Source of the DNA: an uncultured Oscillospiraceae bacterium
GTDB taxonomy: Bacteria > Bacillota > Clostridia > Oscillospirales > Oscillospiraceae
DNA length: 64,000 nt
Reading direction: 5' to 3'
Assembly (NCBI GenBank): GCA_934655875.1
Contig: CAKUHB010000008.1
Span: 26,124-90,123 of the forward strand
The notes under the pieces are model-generated. The model was not told the origin of the DNA and searched no databases. It saw only the letters and a program-made list of their open reading frames with translations. Of this stretch, positions 8,113 to 18,759 are shown one piece after another; the stretch's first letter is position 1, and the number at the start of each line of letters is the position of its first letter. Made by a program: the position numbers and the translations under genes.

Positions 8113-8141
8113 TTGTAGTCCGCCGCAGTTTATGGTATAAT
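8113..8141 (+). promoter_or_regulatory. Promoter of uvrA
   Basis: TTGTAG (8113-8118), 17-base spacer, TATAAT (8136-8141), 31 bases before the uvrA start. No LexA-type box was seen. Confidence 0.65.
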
Positions 8142-8172
8142 AGCAGGACGAATTTAACCGCAGGAGAACACC

Positions 8173-10998
8173 ATGGAAAACTATATCCGCGTGCAGGGCG
8201 CACGCGTCAACAACCTCAAGAATATCTCCGTCGACATCCCGCGCGACAAGCTTGTCGTGCTGACCGGCCTGTCCGGCTCCGGCAAGTCATCGCTGGCGTT
8301 CGACACGATCTTTGCCGAGGGGCAGCGGCGCTATGTCGAGTCCCTGTCCAGCTACGCGCGCATGTTCCTCGGGCAGATGGACAAGCCGGACGTCGACTCG
8401 ATCGACGGCCTGTCCCCCGCCATCTCCATCGACCAGAAGACCACCAGCCGCAATCCCCGTTCCACCGTCGGCACGGTCACGGAGATCTATGACTATCTGC
8501 GTCTTTTATGGGCCCGGTGCGGCACACCGCACTGCCCGAAATGCGGCCGCGAGATCCGCCGCCAGACCGTTGACCAGATCGTCGACCAGATCATGCAGCT
8601 GCCGGAGCGCACGAAATTTCAGATCCTCGCGCCCGTCGTGCGCGGCAAAAAGGGCGAGCATCAGAAGGTCTTTGACGACGCCCGCCGCGGCGGCTATGCC
8701 CGCGTGCGCGTGGACGGCAGTCTCTATGATCTGACCGAGGAGATCCAGCTCGACAAAAACAAAAAGCACCACATCGAGGTCGTGATCGACCGGCTGATGA
8801 TGAAGCCCGATCTCGCCCGCCGTCTGACCGACTCGGTCGAGACCGCGTCCAACCTCTCCGGCGGACTTGTCATCCTCAACGAGATCGACGGCGACAAGGA
8901 CACGCTCTTTTCCCAGAACTACGCCTGCGAGGTCTGCGGCATCTCCATGCCGGAATTATCCCCGCGCATGTTCTCGTTCAATAACCCCTACGGGGCCTGC
9001 CCCGTCTGCGCCGGTCTCGGCACGCAGCAGGTGGCCGATCCCATGCTCATCATCCCCGACCGCTCCAAGTCCATCCTGCAGGGCGCCATCCAGGCCTCCG
9101 GCTGGAACAACGTGCGGGACGATTCCATCGCCCGGATGTATTTTGAGGCGCTGGCGAAAAAATATCACTTCTCGCTGAACGACCCCATCGAAGCGCTGCC
9201 GCAGAAGGCGCTGGACGTCATCCTCTACGGCACCGGCCCGGAGAAGCTCACCATCTATTATGAACGCGCCAACGGCCGCGGCACCATCGAGCGGCCGTTT
9301 GAGGGCGTGGTCAACAACGTCTCGCGCAGACTCACCGAGACACAGTCCGACGCCATGCGCAAGGAGCTGGAGGAGTGCATGTCCGAGCGGCCCTGCCCCA
9401 AGTGCCGCGGCAGGCGCTTATCCGATATCAGCCTTGCCGTCACGGTCGGCGGCATGAACATCATGGACTTCTGCGCGCTGCCGATCGTTGAAGAGCTGAA
9501 ATTCATCGACAATCTGAAGCTGACCGGCTCCATGGCCGTCATCGCCGAGCAGATCGTGCGGGAGATCCGTTCCCGGCTGTCGTTTTTGCAGGCGGTGGGC
9601 CTCAGCTATCTGACGCTCTCGCGCGCCGCGGCCACGCTCTCCGGCGGCGAGAGCCAGCGCATCCGGCTGGCCACGCAGATCGGCTCGAGCCTCATCGGCG
9701 TTCTGTATATCCTCGATGAGCCGTCCATCGGCCTGCATCAGCGCGACAACGATAAGCTCCTCGACACGCTGCGCCGCCTGCGCGACATCGGCAACTCCGT
9801 CCTTGTCGTTGAGCACGACGAGGATACCATGCGCGCCGCCGACTTCATCGTCGATGTCGGCCCCGGTGCAGGCGTCCATGGCGGCGAGATCATCGCCGCC
9901 GGCACCATCGACGATATCATCGCCGCCCCGCGCTCCATCACCGGCCAGTATCTGTCCGGCGCAAAAAAGATCCCGCTGCCCGAGAAGCGGCGGGAGGGCA
10001 ACGGCAAGTTCCTGAAAATTTTCGGCGCGGCGGAAAATAACCTGCGGCACATCGACGCAGAATTTCCGCTCGGCACGTTCATCGCCGTGACCGGCGTGTC
10101 CGGCTCCGGCAAATCGAGCCTTGTCAACGAAATCCTGTATAAAAAGCTCGCGGGCAGCCTGAACCGCGCGCGCACGCGCCCGGGAAAATTTGACCGCATC
10201 GAGGGTTTGGAGCATCTCGACAAGGTCGTCGGCATCGACCAGAGCCCCATCGGGCGCATGCCGAGCTCCAACCCCGCGACGTATACGGGCGTCTTCAACG
10301 ACATCCGCGATCTGTTCGCTTCCACCGCCGACGCACGCACGCGCGGCTACGGTCCGGGGCGCTTCTCCTTCAACACAAAGGGCGGCCGCTGCGAAGCGTG
10401 CTGCGGCAACGGCCTTGTGAAGATCGAGATGCACTTCCTCGCGGACGTGTTCGTCCCCTGCGAGGTCTGCCACGGCAAGCGCTACAACCGCGAGACGCTG
10501 GAGGTCCTCTACAAGGGCAAGAACATCGCGGACGTGCTCGACATGACCGCGGAGGAAGCGCTGGCGTTCTTTGACAATCTGCCGCGTATCCGCAATAAGA
10601 TCGCCACGCTTGTCGACGTCGGCCTTGGCTACATCAAGCTCGGCCAGAGCGCCACAACGCTCTCCGGCGGCGAAGCGCAGCGCGTGAAGCTGGCGACAGA
10701 GCTGTCGAAGCGCGCAACGGGCCGCACGTTCTACATCCTCGACGAGCCGACCACGGGTCTTCATATGGCGGATGTCCACAAGCTCATTGAGGTTTTGCAG
10801 CGGCTGGTGGACGCGGGCAACACCGTCCTTGTCATCGAGCACAATCTCGACGTCATCAAGGTCGCCGATCATATCATCGATCTTGGCCCCGAGGGCGGCT
10901 CCGGCGGCGGCACCATCGTCGCCACCGGCACGCCGGAGCAGATCGCAGCCTGCCCGGAGAGCTTCACGGGGCAGTATCTCAAAAAAATGCTGAAATAA
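8173..10998 (+). CDS. uvrA: UvrA excinuclease ABC subunit A
   Basis: 941 residues, the usual UvrA length. Two ABC ATPase halves each have a Walker A (GLSGSGKSS at 32-40 and GVSGSGKSS in the second half), ABC signatures LSGGE and a Walker B (ILDEPS, ILDEPT). Zinc-finger cysteine pairs occur ([12 protein letters not shown] and [12 protein letters not shown]). It recognises DNA damage and loads UvrB in nucleotide excision repair. The start follows CAGGAGAACACC. uvrB lies 1.6 kb downstream, separated by an HTH gene, a repeat region and radC, rather than directly adjacent as in many Firmicutes. Confidence 0.97.
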   Translation: MENYIRVQGARVNNLKNISVDIPRDKLVVLTGLSGSGKSSLAFDTIFAEGQRRYVESLSSYARMFLGQMDKPDVDSIDGLSPAISIDQKTTSRNPRSTVGTVTEIYDYLRLLWARCGTPHCPKCGREIRRQTVDQIVDQIMQLPERTKFQILAPVVRGKKGEHQKVFDDARRGGYARVRVDGSLYDLTEEIQLDKNKKHHIEVVIDRLMMKPDLARRLTDSVETASNLSGGLVILNEIDGDKDTLFSQNYACEVCGISMPELSPRMFSFNNPYGACPVCAGLGTQQVADPMLIIPDRSKSILQGAIQASGWNNVRDDSIARMYFEALAKKYHFSLNDPIEALPQKALDVILYGTGPEKLTIYYERANGRGTIERPFEGVVNNVSRRLTETQSDAMRKELEECMSERPCPKCRGRRLSDISLAVTVGGMNIMDFCALPIVEELKFIDNLKLTGSMAVIAEQIVREIRSRLSFLQAVGLSYLTLSRAAATLSGGESQRIRLATQIGSSLIGVLYILDEPSIGLHQRDNDKLLDTLRRLRDIGNSVLVVEHDEDTMRAADFIVDVGPGAGVHGGEIIAAGTIDDIIAAPRSITGQYLSGAKKIPLPEKRREGNGKFLKIFGAAENNLRHIDAEFPLGTFIAVTGVSGSGKSSLVNEILYKKLAGSLNRARTRPGKFDRIEGLEHLDKVVGIDQSPIGRMPSSNPATYTGVFNDIRDLFASTADARTRGYGPGRFSFNTKGGRCEACCGNGLVKIEMHFLADVFVPCEVCHGKRYNRETLEVLYKGKNIADVLDMTAEEALAFFDNLPRIRNKIATLVDVGLGYIKLGQSATTLSGGEAQRVKLATELSKRATGRTFYILDEPTTGLHMADVHKLIEVLQRLVDAGNTVLVIEHNLDVIKVADHIIDLGPEGGSGGGTIVATGTPEQIAACPESFTGQYLKKMLK

Positions 10999-11095
10999 GC
11001 CGCCGCAACCGCATTTTGCGCGATAGTTGGTGGCCGCAACCGGGTGTTTCTGCAATACTGAAGCCATCCCAAACACAGAAAGGATGGATTGTCTT

Positions 11096-11440
11096 ATGCA
11101 AATCACATTGATTTTGGTTCTAGTCAACATCTGTATATTCGGCGCGTTTGTATTCCTGTTCATACTGCTGATCCGGGCGCTGCTCAAATACCTGCGCTCC
11201 GGCGAGGTGCGGAAGGAAAAGACCGAAACGAGAAAAACGCTCGGCGAAGCCTTGAAAGCACACCGCACAGCCTGTAAAATGACACAGGAGTTTGTCGCCG
11301 AGGCCATCGGCGTCAGCCGGCAGGCCGTCAGCAAATGGGAATCCGGCGCATCCGACCCCTCCACATCAAACCTGCTCGCCCTCGCAAAGCTCTATGGCGT
11401 TCCGGCAGAAGAGCTTTTGCGGGAAGCGACGGGGAAATGA
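11096..11440 (+). CDS. Membrane-anchored XRE-type HTH protein
   Basis: 114 residues. Residues 1-25 are a single hydrophobic membrane segment; residues about 48-110 are a Cro/CI (XRE) helix-turn-helix domain with MTQEFVAEAIGVSRQAVSKWE. A short charged linker joins them. Start ATG 11096 is chosen because AAAGGATGG lies about 11 bases upstream; longer readings begin inside the uvrA downstream region without a binding site. It probably acts as a DNA-binding regulator tethered to the membrane. Target unknown. It follows uvrA by 97 bases. Confidence 0.75.
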   Translation: MQITLILVLVNICIFGAFVFLFILLIRALLKYLRSGEVRKEKTETRKTLGEALKAHRTACKMTQEFVAEAIGVSRQAVSKWESGASDPSTSNLLALAKLYGVPAEELLREATGK

Positions 11441-11554
11441 AGGCTTCTGCACCCCTTGCCTCTCCCGTTGGGAGAGGTGTCTGAGCGGAGCGAAGACGGA
11501 GAGGGTAAACCGTGACTGCCAAAGCCCTCTCAGTCACCTCCGGTGACAGCTCTT

Positions 11555-11643
11555 CCAGAAGGAGAGCCAAGTGGCCTGTGCGAATACGTACCATTCGGCA
11601 AGTTTTGAAAGCACCTTCTATTGACCGCACTGATTCAAAGGCG
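11555..11643 (-). repeat. Dispersed repeat R1, copy 2, with flanking hairpins
   Basis: The reverse strand matches 634-720 (see that entry). On its left are small hairpins CTCTCCC..GGGAGAG (about 11460-11476), GTCACCTCCGGTGAC (about 11533-11547) and GCTCTTCC..GGAGAGC (about 11550-11567). The whole 11441-11887 gap appears non-coding apart from the radC start at its end; 11644-11780 has no feature I can name. Confidence 0.6.
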
Positions 11644-11793
11644 GTAGCCATCAAATCTGATGCCCACACCAACGGGCGGCGCGTACTATAGCGCCCGTAA
11701 GGTGGCCGGATGCGAATGTAAAGATGTTCAAATTAGTTCCTCACCTGAATCGCACTGCGGTACAAGCCCCGCGTCCCAATCACTCTTTTCTCT

Positions 11794-11825
11794 CCATTCT
11801 TTTCTCTTGCGAGAGAAAAGAATGG
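11794..11825. other. Perfect 14-bp stem-loop upstream of radC
   Basis: CCATTCTTTTCTCT and its exact complement are separated by a TGCG tetraloop. No T-run follows, so a role as mRNA leader structure or part of the neighbouring repeat region is more likely than termination. It ends 62 bases before the radC start. Confidence 0.45.
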
Positions 11826-11887
11826 GCCGCCGGAGGTATACCCAGCCTGCATACATGCACCCACACCCAAAAAGGAGGAAACACCCC

Positions 11888-12566
11888 ATGTCCATTCATG
11901 AAGGCCACCGCGAGCGGATGCGGAAACAATTGAAGACGAGCGGCATGGATTCTCTTTCGGATGTACAGGTGCTGGAGATGCTGCTCTATTACGCCGCGCC
12001 GCGCGGCGATACGAACCCGGCGGCACATGCGCTTCTGAAGCGCTTCGGCACGCTCGACGGTGTTTTTTCCGCGCCGGAGACGGAGCTCCGGAAAATTGAC
12101 GGCGTGGGCGAAGCTGCCGCGCAGCTGCTCCTGCTCGTGCCGCAGGTCGCGCGCCGGTGCCTGATGAGCCGCAGCATGCAGATCCAGGTGCTCGACACCA
12201 CCTCCAAATGCGGGCAGTACCTGCTGCCGTTCTTCCACGGCGAGCGCGAGGAGGTCGTGTATCTGCTGTGTCTCGACGCCAAATGCAAGGCGCTCGACTG
12301 CGTGCTCATTCACCGCGGCGGCGTCAACGTCGCGTCCATCGCCGCGCGCAAGGTCGTCAAGGCGGCGCTGGACTCCAACGCGACCTCCGTCGTGCTCGCG
12401 CACAACCACCCCAGTGGGCTGGCTCTGCCAAGTCAGGAGGATAAACAGACCACGATGGTCCTGAAGGCGGCACTGGACGCAGTCGGCGTCGTGCTGGCCG
12501 ATCATATCATTGTCGCCGACGACGATTTCGTCTCCATGCGCGACGACGGCATTCTGGAGGAAAGCT

Positions 12567-12577
<11 letters not shown>
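11888..12577 (+). CDS. radC: RadC family JAMM-domain protein
   Basis: 229 residues. An N-terminal helix-hairpin-helix-like part ([17 protein letters not shown]) is followed by the RadC/MPN domain with its JAMM zinc motif AHNHPSG..SQED. The molecular role of RadC remains unsettled; it is often linked to DNA repair or recombination. ATG 11888 is chosen because AAAAAGGAGG lies 8 bases upstream. The last 11 bases overlap the start of uvrB in another frame, so the pair is translationally coupled. Confidence 0.93.
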
Positions 12578-14543
<1,966 letters not shown>

Positions 14544-14564
14544 CATAATAATGGAGAGCGTACT

Positions 14565-15659
14565 ATGGAATACCGCACACTGCCGCACGGCGGCGAACGC
14601 ATCAGCGTCCTCGGCATGGGCTCCTCTGTCATCGGCGCGCAGCCGGAGGAGGAGATCATCCGGACTGTCCGCGCTGCCTATGACGCGGGCATCAACTACT
14701 TCGACATGGCAGGCGGCCACGCCGCCATCTTCCCGGCCTATGGCAAGGCGCTGCACAGCATCCGGGACAAGGTCTATTTACCGGTGCACTTCGGCGCGGA
14801 CTATACCTCCGGCGAATACGGCTGGACGACCGATCTGGACGAGATCCGCGCCTCGGTCGACTGGCAGCTGAAGCATCTGCAGACGGACTACATTGACTTT
14901 GGCTTCATCCACTGCATTGATGAAGCGCATGACCTGCAGACGTACCTCAAAAACGGCGTTCTGGACGAGATCCAGCGGCTGAAGGCGCAGGGCGTCGTGC
15001 GCCATATCGGCCTGTCCTCGCATACGCCCGCGCTCGTGCAGCAGGTACTCGATCTCGGCATTGTGGATATGGTCATGTTCAGCATCAATCCGATCTACGA
15101 TTACGGCAAGGGCGATTTCGGCATCGGCGAGAATGCCGAGCGGCAGGCGCTCTACCGCCGCTGCCAGCAGGAGGGCGTCGGCATTTCCGTCATGAAGCCG
15201 TTCTGCGGCGGTCAGCTGCTCGACGCGGCCAAATCCCCCTTCGGCGTCGCGCTCAGCAAGGCGCAGTGCATCCAGTATGCGCTTGATAAGCCCGGCGTCA
15301 TCACCGTCCTGCCCGGCTACGGCAGCGAGCAGGAGCTGCGGGAGGTTCTGGAGTATTTCTCCGCCGATGCCGACGCACGCGACTATGCCTGCATCAGCGG
15401 CTTCGCGCCCGCCTCCGCCATGGGCAGCTGCGTCTACTGCCGCCACTGCCACCCGTGTCCCGCAGGGCTGGATATCGCACTCATCAACAAGTATTACGAT
15501 CTGGCCCAGCTCGGCGATAAGCTGGCGAAGGAGCATTATCTGACGCTTGAAAAGACCGCCGGCGACTGCATCGGCTGCGGCCACTGTGACAGCCGCTGTC
15601 CCTTCCACGTTGCCCAGAGCGAGCGCATGCAGACCATCCGCGCCTATTTCGGCGTGTGA
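14565..15659 (+). CDS. Aldo/keto reductase with C-terminal cysteine-rich (4Fe-4S-like) domain
   Basis: 364 residues. Residues 1 to about 270 fit the aldo/keto reductase barrel (YDAGINYFDMA, HLQTDYIDFGFIH, IGLSSH). The C-terminal 90 residues carry cysteines in MGSCVYCRHCHPCP and GDCIGCGHCDSRCPF, the pattern of the ferredoxin-linked subgroup common in anaerobes. It probably reduces a carbonyl using electrons supplied through an iron-sulfur centre; substrate unknown. It follows uvrB closely with its own ribosome binding site (GGAGAG). The role with DNA repair genes is not obvious. Confidence 0.85.
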   Translation: MEYRTLPHGGERISVLGMGSSVIGAQPEEEIIRTVRAAYDAGINYFDMAGGHAAIFPAYGKALHSIRDKVYLPVHFGADYTSGEYGWTTDLDEIRASVDWQLKHLQTDYIDFGFIHCIDEAHDLQTYLKNGVLDEIQRLKAQGVVRHIGLSSHTPALVQQVLDLGIVDMVMFSINPIYDYGKGDFGIGENAERQALYRRCQQEGVGISVMKPFCGGQLLDAAKSPFGVALSKAQCIQYALDKPGVITVLPGYGSEQELREVLEYFSADADARDYACISGFAPASAMGSCVYCRHCHPCPAGLDIALINKYYDLAQLGDKLAKEHYLTLEKTAGDCIGCGHCDSRCPFHVAQSERMQTIRAYFGV

Positions 15660-15727
15660 GCAGTCATTTCCATCCGGTATGTGTAAGAAAACCGTAAAAA
15701 ACCGGCAAAGTTTGTGAAAAGCGTCAA

Positions 15728-15756
15728 TCGACAAATTGTCCGTTTGATGCTATGCT
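15728..15756 (+). promoter_or_regulatory. Promoter of the lysine operon
   Basis: TCGACA (15728-15733), 17-base spacer, TATGCT (15751-15756), placing transcription start near 15763, just before the lysine riboswitch. Confidence 0.6.
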
Positions 15757-15784
15757 TTGGACAACCAAATATTGCAGTTAAAGG

Positions 15785-15945
15785 ATAGAGGTGCGGAAGT
15801 CAAGAGTATCCGGAGTGCAAGGCCGTCGCAGGGCCGTTGCTTCGGAGAAAGGGGCTGCCGCCGAAGGAAAGCAGGCGAAGCTTTTCTGGGCATGCGGAGA
15901 ACATCCGCCTGACTGTCGCATTTGCGGAGAGCTATGAATTAATTG
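15785..15945 (+). ncRNA. Lysine riboswitch (L-box) aptamer
   Basis: The sequence has the L-box core in order: AGAGGTGCGGAAGTCAAGAG (15787-15806) then TA, GAAAGGGGCTGCCGCCGAAG near 15846-15865, CTGGG near 15886, GACTGTCGCA near 15911, and a closing GAGAGCTAT near 15928. This closely follows the Bacillus lysC L-box order. Lysine binding should fold the aptamer and release the terminator at 16001-16036, shutting off dapA through lysC. Ends of the aptamer are set by eye. Confidence 0.93.
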
Positions 15946-16000
15946 CGGATTCCTGCCAGATTCTTTTCATCGGAGGATGGGCAGAATACCGGATGACGGA

Positions 16001-16036
16001 CGCGGCAAATGCATCATGCATATGCCGCGTTTTTTG
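16001..16036 (+). terminator. Riboswitch-controlled intrinsic terminator
   Basis: CGCGGCA..TGCCGCG stem (outer arms 16001-16007 and 16023-16029) with a nearly complementary ATGCAT interior, followed by TTTTTT. It is the expression platform of the lysine riboswitch. Confidence 0.88.
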
Positions 16037-16065
16037 TCCTCAGATTGCAGTAAATGGCGAATTAC

Positions 16066-16389
16066 AGCGTCGTTTGACAAGGGCACACATGCCCGCAGGA
16101 CGTTCTGACACGTCTTTCGCGGCGTTATCGTCCTTGACATACGTCGGTATGCCTGCGTCCTCTGCCTTGCGAAAAACGCGCCAGAACGCCCGGCGGGTCT
16201 GCGAGTTTTCCCGGAGCATGGACGGCGGCTGACAAGGCAGACGAGGCAGATGGGCTGGCCTGACATCATACCGTCAGGTCTGCCGCGGCTCATACCTTTT
16301 AGCCGCGGCTGCCGCCCATCAACGAGAATAACGAAATCAGGCGTCGTTCAGGCCCGGGAAAACCATGCGTGCCCTTGTCAAGCGACGCT
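16066..16389 (+). repeat. Inverted-repeat-bounded leader element, copy A
   Basis: Terminal inverted repeats 16066-16086 and 16369-16389 read AGCGTCG(T/C)TTGACAAGGGCAC, one mismatch in 21. Internal blocks CGTTATCGTCCTTGACAT (16123-16140), 16149-16170 and 16233-16256 recur in copy B at 50661-50934. Two nested hairpins (CCTGAC..GTCAGG and GCCGCGGCT..AGCCGCGGC) sit in the right half and are absent from copy B. No transposase or convincing ORF. The right end is four bases before the dapA ribosome binding site, so it lies in the operon leader downstream of the riboswitch terminator. Confidence 0.75.
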
Positions 16390-16408
16390 AACAAAAGGAG
16401 ACTGCATT

Positions 16409-17299
16409 ATGACTTCCAACCCCATCTTCCGCGGCGTTGCAACCGCCCTCATCACCCCGCTGAACGCCAGCGGCGTCGACTATCCGGCGCTTGGCCGTCT
16501 CATCGACTGGCAGATCGATGAGGGCGTGAACGCCCTCGTCATCGCCGGCACCACCGGCGAAGGCTCCACGCTGACCGACGAGGAGCACCGCGAGGTTCTG
16601 CGCTACAGCGCAGAGCGCGCAGCTGGCCGCGTCCCCATCATCGCCGGTACCGGCTCGAACGACACGGCCTACGCCATCAGCCTGACGAAGTACGCCTGCG
16701 AGGTCGGCTGCGACGCCATGCTCGTCGTGACCCCTTACTACAACAAGGCCACGCAGAACGGCCTTGTCCAGATGTATACCGCCATCGCCGACGCTTCGAC
16801 GAAGCCCATCATCGTCTACAACGTCCCGTCCCGCACGGGCGTCAATATCCAGCCCGCCACCTATCAGAAGCTCGCGCAGCACCCGAGGATCGCCGGGATC
16901 AAGGAAGCCAACGGCGACATTTCCAGCATCGTGACCACGGCGTCTCTCGTGGGCGATTCGCTCAGCATCTACTCCGGCAACGACGATCAGATCGTCCCCA
17001 TCCTCTCCATGGGCGGCAGCGGCGTCATTTCCGTTCTGTCAAACGTCCTGCCCCGCAAGACCGTGGAGATCTGCACCCGGTTCTGGAATGGCGATATCGC
17101 CGGAAGCGCCGCGCTGCAATGCGAGCTTCTGCCGCTCATCCACGCTCTGTTCTCCGAGGTCAACCCCATCCCGGTCAAGGCCGCGATGGCCGCGCTCGGC
17201 TTCTGCGAGGATTATCTGCGCCTGCCGCTGACGACGATGGAGCCTGCACACCGCGAGGTGCTCCTGTCGTGCATGCGCGCACAGGGACTGAACGTATAA
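16409..17299 (+). CDS. dapA: 4-hydroxy-tetrahydrodipicolinate synthase
   Basis: 296 residues, normal DapA length. Condenses pyruvate with aspartate semialdehyde, the first committed step to lysine and diaminopimelate. Visible are GTTGEGSTL, the Tyr of VVTPYYNK, and the Schiff-base lysine in GIKEANGD. Start ATG 16409 follows AAAAGGAG; a longer reading would begin inside repeat element A and is rejected. First gene of a seven-gene operon under the lysine riboswitch, so its expression should fall when lysine is plentiful. Confidence 0.96.
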   Translation: MTSNPIFRGVATALITPLNASGVDYPALGRLIDWQIDEGVNALVIAGTTGEGSTLTDEEHREVLRYSAERAAGRVPIIAGTGSNDTAYAISLTKYACEVGCDAMLVVTPYYNKATQNGLVQMYTAIADASTKPIIVYNVPSRTGVNIQPATYQKLAQHPRIAGIKEANGDISSIVTTASLVGDSLSIYSGNDDQIVPILSMGGSGVISVLSNVLPRKTVEICTRFWNGDIAGSAALQCELLPLIHALFSEVNPIPVKAAMAALGFCEDYLRLPLTTMEPAHREVLLSCMRAQGLNV

Positions 17300-17312
17300 G
17301 GAGGAAGATGGC

Positions 17313-18053
17313 ATGCAGATCATTGTACACGGCGCGACCGGCCGCATGGGGCAGCTCATCTGCGCGGCTGCCGGAAACGAGGTCGCCGCGCGTATCAGCC
17401 CGGACTATCCTGCAAACGAAAACGGCTGCTGGCAGACGCTCTCTGATTATCAGGGGCCTGCCGACTGCGTGGTCGATTTCTCCCACCACAGCGCCACCGG
17501 CGCGTTGGTCGAGTATTGTCTGGCGCGGAAGCTTCCCCTTCTCATCGCCACGACCGGCCAGACGGAACCCGAGCGCGCGCAGATTCAGGCGGCTGCCGCC
17601 GAGATCCCGGTCTTCTTCGCTTCAAACTGCTCGCTCGGCATTGCGGTCCTTGCCGATCTTGCCCGCCGCGCGGCAGCGATGTTCCCGGACGCGGACATTG
17701 AGATCGTCGAAATGCACCACAACCAGAAGCTCGATGTTCCCAGCGGCACGGCACTGACGCTGGCAGACAGCATCGCTTCCGTTCGCCCGGACGCGGAATT
17801 TGTCATCGGCCGCCATGAAAACGGCAAGCGGGAAAAGAAGCAGATTGGCATTCACTCGCTGCGGCTCGGCAATCTGCCCGGCACGCATGAAATTCTCATC
17901 GCCACCGGCTCTGAGGTGCTGACGCTCCGCCATGAAGCAAAAGACCGTGCACTCTTCGCCGACGGCGCGATGCAGGCCGTCCGCTTCCTCGTCGGAAAGC
18001 CGGCGGGACTTTATACCATGCAGGATCTCATCGGTCAGGAGGACGCACAATGA
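17313..18053 (+). CDS. dapB: 4-hydroxy-tetrahydrodipicolinate reductase
   Basis: 246 residues. N-terminal nucleotide-binding start [10 protein letters not shown] and the DapB catalytic signature [16 protein letters not shown] with the key His-His and Lys. Reduces the DapA product to tetrahydrodipicolinate with NAD(P)H. The ribosome binding site is AAGGAGG; the stop overlaps the dapH start by four bases. Confidence 0.95.
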   Translation: MQIIVHGATGRMGQLICAAAGNEVAARISPDYPANENGCWQTLSDYQGPADCVVDFSHHSATGALVEYCLARKLPLLIATTGQTEPERAQIQAAAAEIPVFFASNCSLGIAVLADLARRAAAMFPDADIEIVEMHHNQKLDVPSGTALTLADSIASVRPDAEFVIGRHENGKREKKQIGIHSLRLGNLPGTHEILIATGSEVLTLRHEAKDRALFADGAMQAVRFLVGKPAGLYTMQDLIGQEDAQ

Positions 18054-18742
18054 ACGCACAGGAGATCATCCAGTATATCGCACAGGCCGAAAAAAAGACG
18101 CCTGTAAAGCTCTATATCAAGGAAACCGCACCGATTGATTACGGCTCCGCGAAGGTCTTCGGCACAGGCGACAGGATCGTCTTCGGCGATTGGCGCGAGC
18201 TTGGCCCGATCCTCGAAGCCAACCGGGAAAAGATCGCCGATATCGTCATTGAAAACGACTGCCGCAACAGTGCCATCCCCATGCTCGATCTCAAGGACAT
18301 CCCCGCCCGCATCGAGCCGGGTGCGATCATCCGCGAGCAGGTCACGATCGGCAAGGGCGCGGTCATCATGATGGGCGCGGTCATCAACATCGGCGCCGTC
18401 ATCGGCGAGGGCAGCATGATCGACATGGGCGCGATCCTCGGCGGCCGCGCAACGGTCGGCAAAAACTGCCACGTGGGCGCGGGCGCAGTGCTGGCCGGTG
18501 TCATTGAACCGGCATCTGCCAAACCCGTCGTCATTGACGACGGCGTGCTCATCGGCGCGAACGCCGTCGTGATCGAGGGCGTACATGTCGGTGAAAACGC
18601 GGTCGTCGCAGCCGGAGCCGTCGTCGTGGACGATGTCCCGGCCAATATGGTCGTCGCCGGATGCCCGGCGCGCGTCATCAAGGAAAAGGACGGCAAGACC
18701 ACCATGAAAACAGCGCTGGAGCCAGCGCTGCGGACGATCTGA
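18050..18742 (+). CDS. dapH: Tetrahydrodipicolinate N-acetyltransferase
   Basis: 230 residues. An N-terminal DapH domain (about 1-80) is followed by a left-handed beta-helix of hexapeptide repeats ([20 protein letters not shown] and onward). Transfers acetyl from acetyl-CoA to tetrahydrodipicolinate, which defines the acetylase branch of lysine synthesis rather than the succinylase one. The companion aminotransferase and deacetylase genes sit downstream in the operon, supporting DapH over DapD. Confidence 0.93.
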   Translation: MNAQEIIQYIAQAEKKTPVKLYIKETAPIDYGSAKVFGTGDRIVFGDWRELGPILEANREKIADIVIENDCRNSAIPMLDLKDIPARIEPGAIIREQVTIGKGAVIMMGAVINIGAVIGEGSMIDMGAILGGRATVGKNCHVGAGAVLAGVIEPASAKPVVIDDGVLIGANAVVIEGVHVGENAVVAAGAVVVDDVPANMVVAGCPARVIKEKDGKTTMKTALEPALRTI

Positions 18743-18759
18743 TACTTGGAGGTACCGGT

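Noticed and set aside
9418..11364. 648-codon open frame on the minus strand
   Set aside because: Antisense to uvrA; arises from third-position GC bias.
15837..16232. 131-codon frame over the lysine leader
   Set aside because: It covers the riboswitch, terminator and part of repeat element A; structure, not protein, explains the sequence.
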